This document shows positions 21,592 to 33,434 of a DNA stretch of 64,000 bases, piece after piece; positions within the stretch are counted from its first letter, which is position 1; every line of letters starts with the position of its first letter. This DNA is from Psychrobacter alimentarius. GTDB taxonomy: Bacteria; Pseudomonadota; Gammaproteobacteria; Pseudomonadales; Moraxellaceae. The position numbers were made by a program, and so were the translations under genes. Under the pieces are notes generated by a model. The model saw only the letters and a program-made list of their open reading frames with translations. It ran no database searches and was not told the origin of the DNA. The stretch is taken from NCBI RefSeq assembly GCF_001606025.1, contig NZ_CP014945.1, forward strand, positions 744,001 through 808,000, in the 5' to 3' direction.

Positions 21592-21683
21592 AGTTGATTG
21601 GTTGTAGACAGTTCAGCAGTCATGATTCCAAAAGCTGGAACCATTGTAGCTCCAATCTTAAATATTGTTAATGAATACCACTA

Positions 21684-21715
21684 AAAAGCCACTAGCATGT
21701 ATAGTGGCTTTTTTT
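21684..21715 (+). terminator. Intrinsic terminator after cyoE
   Basis: AAAAAGCCACT pairs with AGTGGCTTTTT around a 9-nt loop, followed by further T's. It closes the cyo operon. Confidence 0.9.
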
Positions 21716-21963
21716 ATGTCCATTGATCTTATAAGAGCTATCTACCTATTAAACCCTCTTTCTTATAAATAAGCCAAACTATTAAAATCTATAACTCATT
21801 GAAAAATATCTAGTATTCAAAATGAGGTAGGATAAATCAACAATTAACTCGAATAAGCGCTTGCCAACGAGATAAAACCCCGTATAATGCCACCCAGTCG
21901 AAAGGGAAGGTTAGTTGGATATCTGATTGATTCAGGTCATTCAAACAAACTTAAAATAAACCC

Positions 21964-21991
21964 TTGACACTAAGAATAAAGCGTCTATAAT
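21964..21991 (+). promoter_or_regulatory. rRNA operon promoter P1
   Basis: TTGACA at 21964-21969 and TATAAT at 21986-21991 are both perfect consensus with a 16-nt spacer, followed by a GC-containing discriminator (ACGCACC) typical of stringently controlled rRNA promoters. Confidence 0.85.
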
Positions 21992-22082
21992 ACGCACCTC
22001 ATTAAGGCAAAGCAGTTAATAACTGAGTGAGTAATCACTAAAATTAGCGAGCTAACTTATTGAAACGAATTAAAAAAGAAGC

Positions 22083-22110
22083 TTGACAGTCTATTAAATC
22101 ATGATATGAT
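22083..22110 (+). promoter_or_regulatory. rRNA operon promoter P2
   Basis: TTGACA at 22083-22088 and TATGAT at 22105-22110 with a 16-nt spacer lie 119 bp after P1, the usual tandem P1-P2 arrangement upstream of 16S. Between this box and 16S, about 320 bp hold the 16S processing arm and no gene. Confidence 0.8.
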
Positions 22111-22209
22111 AGTCAGCTCGCTAATTAGGATAAGCCACATTGGCTATGTAATAATTAGTTAAGAGATAACTGCTACTGGACGACAGTGACAGGCATTATT
22201 TAAAAGCAT

Positions 22210-22253
22210 AACTAAAGAACAACTTGTGTGGATTTTTGCTGATTCAGAATGCT
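22210..22253 (+). other. 5' arm of the 16S precursor processing stem
   Basis: This stretch of the leader is complementary, with a few mismatches and bulges, to 23972-24015 just after 16S. The best uninterrupted part is AACTAAAGAACAACTTG. The pairing would loop out the whole 16S and form the double-stranded stalk that RNase III cleaves. Confidence 0.85.
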
Positions 22254-22427
22254 AAAAAATAAAGTTGACTATTTTCTCTTTTCGGGAAGATTATTAACTA
22301 TAAAAATTATCATTTAAGACAGCAGAAAAACTCAAAGTTAATTCATTACGAACATAATTTTTAGCGATTTTGCCAGATTAGATGAGCCAAGTTTAGAAGC
22401 TTCTTTAAAGAGCTTCATAGCAAGATT

Positions 22428-23966
<1,539 letters not shown>

Positions 23967-23971
23967 TAGAC

Positions 23972-24015
23972 AGCATTCGGTCAGCAAGAATTCACAACAA
24001 GTTGTTCTTTAGTTT
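23972..24015 (+). other. 3' arm of the 16S precursor processing stem
   Basis: This is the complement of 22210-22253. It begins 6 nt after the mature 16S end and ends 24 nt before tRNA-Ile. Confidence 0.85.
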
Positions 24016-24038
24016 AAGCTTACGTTTTAGGACGTATT

Positions 24039-24115
24039 GGGTCTGTAGCTCAGCTGGTTAGAGCACCGTGTTGATAACGCGGGGGTCAGTGGTTCAAGTC
24101 CACTTAGACCCACCA
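24039..24115 (+). tRNA. ileT: tRNA-Ile (GAT)
   Basis: A 77-nt tRNA with encoded CCA. The acceptor stem GGGTCTG pairs with TAGACCC. The anticodon loop TTGATAA gives GAT, inside a CCGTG/CGCGG stem with one G-U pair. The T-arm GGTTCAAGTCC is canonical. It lies in the 16S-23S spacer, the usual place for this tRNA. Confidence 0.97.
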
Positions 24116-24122
24116 TTTATAT

Positions 24123-24198
24123 GGGGCCATAGCTCAGTTGGTAGAGCGCCTGCCTTGCACGCAGGAGGTCAACGGTTCGACTCCGTTTGGCTCCACCA
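24123..24198 (+). tRNA. alaT: tRNA-Ala (TGC)
   Basis: A 76-nt tRNA with encoded CCA. The acceptor GGGGCCA pairs with TGGCTCC, the anticodon stem CCTGC/GCAGG encloses TTGCACG with anticodon TGC, and the T-loop is GGTTCGACTCC. It lies 7 nt after tRNA-Ile, so the two are processed from the same spacer. Confidence 0.97.
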
Positions 24199-24394
24199 CT
24201 ACTTTAGTTAAGCTTAGGATGCGAATAAATAAAATAGGTATCAAATAGAAACAAGTGATTTTAATAAGATTACTTCTTTCTGTTTTATACGGAAATCTAT
24301 GACTCGACGAGAGCATAGAGACTATTTAAAAACATAGATATGAGTCTGGGTTAGGATGAGCGTGTTCACGCGCACATCTTAACCTTAGTAATCA

Positions 24395-24404
24395 GCTCTT
24401 TAAC
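24395..24404 (+). promoter_or_regulatory. boxA antitermination element in the rRNA spacer
   Basis: GCTCTTTAAC matches the rRNA boxA consensus, at the expected place between tRNA-Ala and 23S. It should load the NusB-NusE antitermination complex on the nascent transcript. Confidence 0.7.
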
Positions 24405-24451
24405 GACATCAGTTGTTATCCCAGGGGTTGATTGCTAAAAAGAAATAAGAG

Positions 24452-24483
24452 AACTGAATCAAGCGTAAACATAGGTGATATCG
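24452..24483 (+). other. 5' arm of the 23S precursor processing stem
   Basis: AACTGAATCAAG and GGTGATATCG here are complementary to CGATATCACC and CTTGATTCAGTT at 27474-27500, separated by a small internal loop. Pairing would enclose 23S for RNase III cleavage. Confidence 0.85.
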
Positions 24484-24539
24484 TTATCATTAATTAGAGT
24501 GTATGACACTACTTAGTCGAAAGACTACTTGGGGTTGTA

Positions 24540-27394
<2,855 letters not shown>

Positions 27395-27473
27395 TACAAC
27401 ACCCAAGTGGTTTGTATCAAGTCTAATTAATCTATCTTGCAAAGCGAAAGCTTTAGAATAAGAAAGTATATTT

Positions 27474-27500
27474 CGATATCACCTTAACCTTGATTCAGTT
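27474..27500 (+). other. 3' arm of the 23S precursor processing stem
   Basis: This is the complement of 24452-24483. It lies about 80 nt after 23S in the 23S-5S spacer, which holds nothing else recognisable. Confidence 0.85.
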
Positions 27501-27555
27501 AGGTTATGTGGTACTTATCAAAAGTCACACAAACAGACTCATATCTAACCCCCTT

Positions 27556-27670
27556 TGCTGACGACAATAGCACGATGGAACCACCTGATCCCTTCTCGAA
27601 CTCAGAAGTGAAACATCGTAGCGCCAATGGTAGTGTGGTTCGCCCATGTGAGAGTAGGTCATCGTCAGCT
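27556..27670 (+). rRNA. rrf: 5S ribosomal RNA
   Basis: A 5S gene of about 115 nt. The terminal helix GCTGACGA (27557-27564) pairs with TCGTCAGC (27662-27669). Loop sequences CGAACTCAGAAGTGAAAC and the GTGAGAGTAGGTCATCG 3' part are canonical. Ends are approximate. Confidence 0.96.
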
Positions 27671-27680
27671 CTCTATTCCT

Positions 27681-27716
27681 GAAAATCCCCCGACATTAAC
27701 GTGTCGGGGGATTTTC
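27681..27716 (+). terminator. rRNA operon terminator
   Basis: A stem of about 15-16 bp, GAAAATCCCCCGACA with its complement, closes on a short TTAACG-type loop and ends in TTTTC, 11 bp after 5S. The 260 bp that follow to the next gene hold no other feature. Confidence 0.92.
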
Positions 27717-27978
27717 TTTGCCTGTAATTCTGATAATTCTGCGCTTTACACTTGCTGCCAATTATATTCGTTCTACTTACTATTCATATTTCATATGGTT
27801 GCTTTCATTATGCTGATATTCAGCATGTCTTTATCTTATGCTTTGTTTATTATCAGCCTTTCAGATATTCAGTTATTAATTGAATAAAGTTGATTCAAAG
27901 CTTATATTTGTATTGTTGCTCAGAAAGATTAGTGCTAACTTTGGTTAATGCTACATTATCATTTTAAAGAGCAAAACC

Positions 27979-28419
27979 ATGAATACAGACAAACTCCCTC
28001 CTTATATCAGCGCTTCAGATAAAGTCATTCTTTTCGATGGTGTTTGCAAGTTGTGCAACGCATGGAGTAACTTTATCATCAAACATGATAAATACCGTCT
28101 CTTTAAATTGTGCAGCGTACAGTCAGAAGAGGGTCAAGCAATACTGCTTCATTTTGGCCTACCTACCGATTCTTATGAGACGATGCTCTATGTAGAAGGT
28201 GGTCAGGCTTTCCAAAAAAGTGACGCTTTTTTTCAAATAATGGCAAAGCTGGGTTATCCGTGGAAAACGGCTTGTATCTTTAGCATTATTCCAAGACCAG
28301 TACGTGATTGGATGTATGACCGTGTTGCCCTAAACCGTTACCGCCTTTTTGGTAAATATGACTACTGTACTTTACCATCACCAGAACATGAGACGCGCTT
28401 TTTAAATGCAAAACTCTAA
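27979..28419 (+). CDS. DCC-family thiol-disulfide oxidoreductase (DUF393)
   Basis: A 146-aa protein with the family hallmark DGVCKLCN, giving a C23-x2-C26 redox pair in a thioredoxin-like fold, and the later family segment RPVRDWMYDRVALNRYRLFGK. DCC proteins are small predicted oxidoreductases of unclear substrate. It overlaps the following DoxX-like gene by 14 bp, so the two are very likely cotranscribed. A DCC and DoxX pairing fits a redox role at the membrane, which is inference. Confidence 0.88.
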   Translation: MNTDKLPPYISASDKVILFDGVCKLCNAWSNFIIKHDKYRLFKLCSVQSEEGQAILLHFGLPTDSYETMLYVEGGQAFQKSDAFFQIMAKLGYPWKTACIFSIIPRPVRDWMYDRVALNRYRLFGKYDYCTLPSPEHETRFLNAKL

Positions 28420-28801
28420 GCTTACTCATATCTCATTTATCAGCAGATTATCACTCGGCTTCTTCTTTATTTATCATGGCTTAGTGCCAAAGATACTATG
28501 GTTAAGCCCAGTTGAAACCCATTTGGTTTCTTTAAGTGGTCTCGATATTCCTGCCAATATAGTTTCTCTATTATCTGGTATTGGTGAGGTGCTCTTAGGT
28601 GGCTCAATCCTATTTTTTAGAAAATCTATTATTCCAATTTATATGGCAGTGGTCGTTTTACTACTGCTACTACTCTTTGTAGGTTTTGTCAGCCCAGAGT
28701 ATTTAATTGAGGCCTTTAACCCTGTTACAACCAATATGTTGGGGCTGGGTTTTTGTTATTTGGTATGGTTTACACATGAAGGGAGAAGGTTTAAGCAATA
28801 G
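28406..28801 (+). CDS. DoxX-like membrane protein
   Basis: A 131-aa protein with four hydrophobic helices. The first carries ISRLSLGFFFIYHGLVPKI, typical of DoxX-like (DUF4267/DoxX_3-type) families. The second half holds a Leu- and Val-rich helix and a last helix ending in a basic EGRRFKQ tail. Function is unknown. Its overlap with the upstream DCC oxidoreductase suggests a functional pair. Confidence 0.72.
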   Translation: MQNSKLTHISFISRLSLGFFFIYHGLVPKILWLSPVETHLVSLSGLDIPANIVSLLSGIGEVLLGGSILFFRKSIIPIYMAVVVLLLLLLFVGFVSPEYLIEAFNPVTTNMLGLGFCYLVWFTHEGRRFKQ

Positions 28802-28899
28802 ATAACGTATCGTTCGTTTGGTTTCTTCTGCATGAAATTTGAGTAGACTCTTATTTAGCTTATTATTATAGGTTTAGGTAATATTTTAGGTACAAAGCT

Positions 28900-29433
28900 A
28901 TGAAGAAGATTAATGTGGTTGGAACGAGTGGCAGTGGAAAATCTACTTTTAGCCGTATGTTAGCGACAAGATTGGGCTATCCGTATCTTGAAATGGATGC
29001 GATGTTCTGGAAGTCTAATTGGCAAGAATCTAGCGATGAAGAGTTCTTTGCCAAGCTTGACAGTACTTTGTCGCAAGAAAGATGGGTTCTCGATGGCAAT
29101 TATAATAGAACAGTCGATATAAAATGGGCAGGCGTCGATCACGTGATTTGGATAGATTACCCATTTTCTCGTACTATATATCAAGCTATCAAACGTGCCT
29201 TTATTCGTTCAATAACGAAAACTGAGCTTTGGGATAAAACTGGCAATGTGGAGACATTCCGTAAGTCATTCTTTAGTCGTGACTCGGTTATCCTTTGGAC
29301 GTTAAAAACATATAATCGCAACCGCGTTCGTTATATAGAAATGTTTAATGATCCTAAGTATCGTCACATAAAGTTTGTTAGGTTAAAAAGTCCAAAAATG
29401 GCTAAGAAATTTATAAATGAGTTAGACCTATAG
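28900..29433 (+). CDS. P-loop nucleotide kinase-like protein (adenylate-kinase/FlaR type)
   Basis: A 177-aa protein with a Walker A motif GTSGSGKST (residues 8-16), a YLEMDAMFW segment at 29-37 as in FlaR/topology-modulation kinases, a WVLDGNYNRT stretch near 64-73 and an Arg-rich lid (IYQAIKRAFIRS). These are stand-alone P-loop kinases of the AAA_17/18 type with unknown substrates. AAAGCT rather than a clear Shine-Dalgarno precedes the ATG. The start is fixed by the P-loop lying close to the N-terminus. Confidence 0.8.
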   Translation: MKKINVVGTSGSGKSTFSRMLATRLGYPYLEMDAMFWKSNWQESSDEEFFAKLDSTLSQERWVLDGNYNRTVDIKWAGVDHVIWIDYPFSRTIYQAIKRAFIRSITKTELWDKTGNVETFRKSFFSRDSVILWTLKTYNRNRVRYIEMFNDPKYRHIKFVRLKSPKMAKKFINELDL

Positions 29434-29519
29434 CAGCAAGCTTAGTCGGGTTTATTTCATATTTCGCTTCACTATTAGTAAAATTTTTAATACGGCTTTA
29501 ACTATTTCTGGAAATGATC

Positions 29520-29864
29520 ATGAATGTAACTGATATAAAAGTGTTTGTGCCAAGTAAGGATTATGAAATCTCAAAATCTTTTTATGCGGAAATTGGTTTT
29601 AAACGTGAGTTCGTAACCGACGATTTGACACTCTTTCAAAATGGATCGTCTTTCCTATATCTTCAACGCTTTTATAATCAAGAGTTGGCAGATAATTTCA
29701 TGTTACAAATCTGCGTCTCAGATATCGAAGAAGCATTCGATGTGTGCTCAAGCTCCGAGCATAAGACAAGAATTACGCCTATTGAACAAGAGGCTTGGGG
29801 CAAGGTATTTTATTTGTGGGGACCCGCGGGTGAGCTGTTGCATATTACTGAGTTTGATCTTTAA
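29520..29864 (+). CDS. VOC-family (glyoxalase/bleomycin-resistance-like) protein
   Basis: About 114 aa forming two beta-alpha-beta-beta-beta modules of a vicinal oxygen chelate fold: VTDIKVFVPSKDYEISKSFYAEIGF at the start (strand then helix) and YLWGPAGELLHITEF at the end, where the last Glu commonly binds metal or ligand. The ATG at 29520 is preferred to that at 29514 because GGA then sits at a normal distance. It could be a dioxygenase, resistance or regulatory protein. The family alone is certain. Confidence 0.78.
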   Translation: MNVTDIKVFVPSKDYEISKSFYAEIGFKREFVTDDLTLFQNGSSFLYLQRFYNQELADNFMLQICVSDIEEAFDVCSSSEHKTRITPIEQEAWGKVFYLWGPAGELLHITEFDL

Positions 29865-29976
29865 CAGGCATATTTTTTAAAGTTATTTCTAATATCTGAT
29901 ATTTTACTTATGCGGTACATTATATATGGTCGCATTCTAAAAAATAATAAAGCATCAAATTTTGAAGGACTAATTA

Positions 29977-30396
29977 ATGAAAGGTGAGTGTCTCTGCGGC
30001 AATGTAAAATTTGAGATTTCGGGGGAGATTCGAAACTTTTATCAATGTCACTGTTCGCTTTGTCGAAAGGCTACTGGAGCGTCAGCCAACACTGCTACTT
30101 TTGTGCAGGACAACGCCTTTCATTGGATATCAGGTGAAAGCGATATTAAATCGTATAAAAAGCAGAGTGGTTACAGAAGTGATTTTTGCTCAGTGTGTGG
30201 TAGTCTGGTTCCGAATAGCTTAAGAGATAGTGGTATGGTTTGGGTTCCGGCTGGTTTGCTCGATGAACCAGTTGCTTCAAAAGTATCTGTTCATCTGCAT
30301 ACAGAGTCAGCTGCCGCTTGGGAACAAGATGCTGTTGAGTGTGTTCGACTGGATGGTGGGCCTGAGAGTCTAGAAGCGCTTAATAACTTGTTGTAG
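29977..30396 (+). CDS. GFA-family zinc protein (CENP-V/GFA domain)
   Basis: A 139-aa protein with the Cys pattern of the GFA domain: C5-x-C7, C24-x-C26-x2-C29 (QCHCSLCRKATG) and C71-x2-C74 (DFCSVCGS). These bind structural and catalytic zinc. Founding members were described as glutathione-dependent formaldehyde-activating enzymes, although most members are uncharacterised. GAAGGAC precedes the ATG. It is the last of a series of small, loosely spaced genes after the rRNA operon. Confidence 0.88.
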   Translation: MKGECLCGNVKFEISGEIRNFYQCHCSLCRKATGASANTATFVQDNAFHWISGESDIKSYKKQSGYRSDFCSVCGSLVPNSLRDSGMVWVPAGLLDEPVASKVSVHLHTESAAAWEQDAVECVRLDGGPESLEALNNLL

Positions 30397-30584
30397 TTTA
30401 CTTATATAAGATTGGTGTTCCAAGCTACGTTAGACAATCAGTCTAAGAATGATGAACTTACACTTATAAAATTTTAGGCGGAAAATCTGTTTTTTGGCTT
30501 CTTTATTATCACTGGGCTATAAATATAGTTTTATTCCATAGGTTACAGCTACACTCTGCATTAGGTAATTGAGGTGAGGAAAAA

Positions 30585-31409
30585 GTGAAAGCTAAATTTG
30601 CGGGTATTCAATATCTAGGCGACAGCGGAGTCACACAAATATGTAAAGAGGCAGTCATACGGCTTATACATGCTGGTGAAGACATAAAAGACGTGAAAAT
30701 ACTCACTTTTGAAGAAGCTTACCTACATGCTCATGCGCTATTGCTAACCCTCAGATATGATATTCAAGTCATTGTTAAAGATGGTTTTGCTTCTGGTTAC
30801 AATGGAGAGGCACCAAAAGGATATGCATTTGTATTAAACCTATTACGCAACTATACAGACAATATTAATGAATTCATCATTTCAAAATCAATTTTTGAAC
30901 GTATCTCCAGTTCAAGTTTAACCGTTAAAGATATAGAATATATTAATAGTATCAATCCAGTGCGTCCTGCTAGGTGGTATGAGTCTGCTTATACTTACAA
31001 GGAACGTGAACGTAGTATTTTTAGCGAGTTTCCGCTTACCATTCCCATGGCATTGCTTGACCCACGCCTGATCGAACTGGCATTGGAATTTGACAAGAAT
31101 CCAGATAATGCAATCATGGGTGCATACCGGAAATTGGAATCTATTGTCAAAGCGCGTACAGGCTTGAACAATGAAAATGGTGTCAAGCTATTTGCAAAAG
31201 CATTCCAAGGTGATGATTCAGTTTTGTATTGGGAAAACTTAGATTCAGGTGAGTCTAAAGGGAGAGCAACGCTGTTTACGAGTGTGTATATGGCTTATCG
31301 TAACAATCGAGCACATCAGGAACCTCGTCATAATCTAAGTGATGATATTCGAGAGTTTATATTGATTAATCAGTTATTTATTTTAGAAAGTGAAGCAGTC
31401 GTAAGATAA
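30585..31409 (+). CDS. TIGR02391-like protein with HEPN-type R-x4-H motif
   Basis: A 274-aa protein read from a GTG start behind a strong GAGGTGAGG site. The C-terminal half (about residues 160-265) resembles the TIGR02391/Ymh group: DPRLIELALEFD, NAIMGAYRKLESIVKARTGL, a GVKLFAKAF segment and MAYRNNRAHQE. The last gives R239-x4-H244, the form of the HEPN ribonuclease motif. The N-terminal 130 residues are not recognised. HEPN and Ymh-type proteins recur in phage-defence loci. The next gene, 109 bp downstream, encodes a TIR-like/nuclease fusion. RNase activity is an inference from the motif. Confidence 0.65.
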   Translation: MKAKFAGIQYLGDSGVTQICKEAVIRLIHAGEDIKDVKILTFEEAYLHAHALLLTLRYDIQVIVKDGFASGYNGEAPKGYAFVLNLLRNYTDNINEFIISKSIFERISSSSLTVKDIEYINSINPVRPARWYESAYTYKERERSIFSEFPLTIPMALLDPRLIELALEFDKNPDNAIMGAYRKLESIVKARTGLNNENGVKLFAKAFQGDDSVLYWENLDSGESKGRATLFTSVYMAYRNNRAHQEPRHNLSDDIREFILINQLFILESEAVVR

Positions 31410-31518
31410 AGGCAAAGATAAGAAAAATAAAAAGTTTAACAAAATGTTTAAGAAAAACTCGATATGTTTGGCAATCACAATGGGGTTAGGAATAAGAATT
31501 GTATATAAAAGGATTATC

Positions 31519-32445
31519 ATGAAAAGAGTAGGTTTTATATCAGATGACATAGATATTGAAGAGCCAATATCTAAAATATTATATGAGTTTGATGGGCAGA
31601 AAGAAATTCGAGTTGAAACTATAGATAGACTTAACCCAGAACTACCTACTATTAATAAGATACAATCACTTTTGGAGATGTGTGATGTGATTGTATTTTA
31701 TATTTCTAGAGGAAATCCAAATATTTATTATGAGCTAGGCTTGGCTCAAGGTGCAAAGAAAAACGTAATAATTATTGCTCGATCACATAGTCAGATCCCT
31801 TTCGATATTTCTCACCAAAAGTGCATTATTGCTGAACATGGCAACTTTGAGCGTGTGGCTTATGAGGTCTTTCAAGCGATAGATCGCGGGTCTAAATCAG
31901 AGTTTTCATTTCGATCATCTAATATTGACTCGAAATATTTCTTTGATTCGTATTTTAACAATTATGCACCAGAGCTGAAGTATCGAGATTTATATGCATT
32001 TAATGGAGCCAAGAGGCATGCACTATTTGAACAGTGGTTTCTTGAGTTAGCTAAGGGTGTCAATCAATGGAAAGTCATTGAAGCTGAAAAGGGTCACTCA
32101 AGTGACTCCTTCGATTTTATGTTATGGAATTCTGCTGAGGATCCAGAGCTTCAGTCTTTAGGGAATCCTATACCAGTTGAGCTCAAAGCCCTGAATTCAA
32201 TGAATTCTAATCAATGGTATCATTTAGCTGAAAAAATCAAAAAACAAGGGCTTCGTAGCTTAGTGCTATTAACTACTGCAAAAAATAGAAGAAATGCTGC
32301 AGCCTTCGCTAACAAGATTAAAGATGAATACGGAATATTGATAGTTTCTTTAGATAGAGATGATCTCATTGAAATTGAAACACCAAAAGACCTCTATTTT
32401 GCACTTAAGCAGCAACTATTAAATATAATGTATAGAGGTGGATGA
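31519..32445 (+). CDS. TIR/deoxyribosyltransferase-like domain fused to a PD-(D/E)xK nuclease
   Basis: The start at 31519 is chosen for its AAAAGGA site. A longer frame from 31444 lacks one. The 308-aa product has an N-terminal Rossmann-like domain (residues 1-125). It contains CDVIVFYISRGNPNIYYELGLAQG, and the Glu at residue 72 fits the catalytic Glu of nucleoside deoxyribosyltransferase-like and TIR-like NAD-processing families. The C-terminal domain (about 165-308) looks like a PD-(D/E)xK nuclease: D199 (SFDFMLWN), then E221 and K223 (PVELKAL). It overlaps the next gene, which encodes a homologous nuclease domain. Base composition is visibly AT-rich. The fusion is seen directly. Enzymatic activities are inferred from motifs. 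Confidence 0.72.
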   Translation: MKRVGFISDDIDIEEPISKILYEFDGQKEIRVETIDRLNPELPTINKIQSLLEMCDVIVFYISRGNPNIYYELGLAQGAKKNVIIIARSHSQIPFDISHQKCIIAEHGNFERVAYEVFQAIDRGSKSEFSFRSSNIDSKYFFDSYFNNYAPELKYRDLYAFNGAKRHALFEQWFLELAKGVNQWKVIEAEKGHSSDSFDFMLWNSAEDPELQSLGNPIPVELKALNSMNSNQWYHLAEKIKKQGLRSLVLLTTAKNRRNAAAFANKIKDEYGILIVSLDRDDLIEIETPKDLYFALKQQLLNIMYRGG

Positions 32446-32978
32446 TGTTTGATGCTGCCATCTTTGCTACTCATATTCAGTCTGTGGATAGTGCTGTAAC
32501 AAATCAAGATAAAGGGAACTCCTTAGAGATCCTGTCGAGCTATTTGTTTAATTGTATCGACGGAATTGAGGTAAGGGAAAAAAACATTAATGGACCGGCT
32601 GAAGAAGTTGACCTTTTACTATGGAATGCAAAAACCACTGAAGTTTTTCAGCCTTGGGATAACCTGATATCAATTGAATGCAAAAATTGGTCGCGACCAG
32701 CTGGTGCCCATTTAATTGATAATTTCGCAGCAAAGATACGATTAAAACATCTCACTACAGGAATTTTCATAGCAGTAAATGGTGTGACTGGTGATTTTAT
32801 TAATGGAGACAACCAAAACAGAGGTGCGGTCTATAGGTTACATGAACACTTAACTCGGGATGGTATTCGAATAATTGTTGTTAGAATGGATGACCTTAGA
32901 GGTCTCACTGACATCGATGATTTTCTTGAGTTAGTAAAGGATCGTTTTTGCAAAATTTACATGCACCGAGTATTTTAA
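32442..32978 (+). CDS. Small PD-(D/E)xK endonuclease-like protein
   Basis: A 178-aa protein starting at an ATG that overlaps the previous stop (ATGA). It has a helix-borne Glu (KGNSLEILSSYLF), then D57 (EEVDLLLWN), E79 and K81 (ISIECKNW), the core of a PD-(D/E)xK nuclease. The order and the 21-residue gap between D and E equal those of the fused nuclease in the preceding gene. Later stretches also align (AAKIRLKHL with AEKIKKQGL, MDDLRGL with RDDLIEI). The two probably arose by duplication and may act together. No methyltransferase, the usual partner of a restriction enzyme, is nearby. Confidence 0.72.
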   Translation: MMFDAAIFATHIQSVDSAVTNQDKGNSLEILSSYLFNCIDGIEVREKNINGPAEEVDLLLWNAKTTEVFQPWDNLISIECKNWSRPAGAHLIDNFAAKIRLKHLTTGIFIAVNGVTGDFINGDNQNRGAVYRLHEHLTRDGIRIIVVRMDDLRGLTDIDDFLELVKDRFCKIYMHRVF

Positions 32979-33434
32979 TCTAACAATTGCTGTATACGAA
33001 TAAAATATTCGCTATGCCCTTAGCAAGGTGTGGCGCTTTTATTACGCGTTTTGCTCAAGACTGTATCCATAGTCATAAGTTAAGTAGTGCTTTTCTTAAA
33101 CTTCAAAGTATTTCTTAACTAGAAATAACTACTACATTCGAAAGAGATTTTAGTCAGCGCCTACTCTGCTAGAATTGTCGTTTAGTAAGATATGAGCTGG
33201 TTAATAGTATTAAAGACCGAACTATATTACCAATAGAAAGTCTTTATTTTATATCTTTTATCTAGTAGCGTTATTGGAATCAATGATTTTCTAATTTTAT
33301 ATTGAAATACTTAGCTAAAAATGTATTGATATTATTTGACCTACTAGAAAGGTTGTGAACAATGTTAGTATTGTTACCATGATTCAGTCTAAATATATTT
33401 GAATATCTAATAATAATCAACAAAGAGAAACCCA
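32979..33434. other. AT-rich gap after the nuclease genes
   Basis: This stretch of 456 bp has no plausible open frame, tRNA, strong terminator or inverted repeat that I could find. It may be decayed sequence marking the right edge of the accessory block. Confidence 0.5.

Larger units (their letters stand above)
24199..24538 (+). other. tRNA-Ala to 23S spacer with boxA and processing arm
   Basis: This 340-nt spacer has no gene. It carries GCTCTTTAAC at 24395-24404, which matches the boxA antitermination element bound by NusB-S10. The 5' arm of the 23S processing stem lies at 24452-24483. Confidence 0.75.

Noticed and set aside
24134..24316. Minus-strand frame across tRNA-Ala
   Set aside because: Its C-terminal residues are the antisense reading of the tRNA, a well-known false gene.
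27627..27887. Plus-strand frame of 86 codons overlapping 5S
   Set aside because: It starts inside 5S and crosses the operon terminator. No ribosome site.
31444..31518. Longer N-terminus for the TIR-like/nuclease fusion
   Set aside because: No ribosome site before 31444, while the ATG at 31519 has AAAAGGA and starts directly at the first strand of the domain.
30585..32978. Classic restriction-modification system
   Set aside because: Two nuclease-like genes are present, but no DNA methyltransferase or specificity subunit lies within the window.
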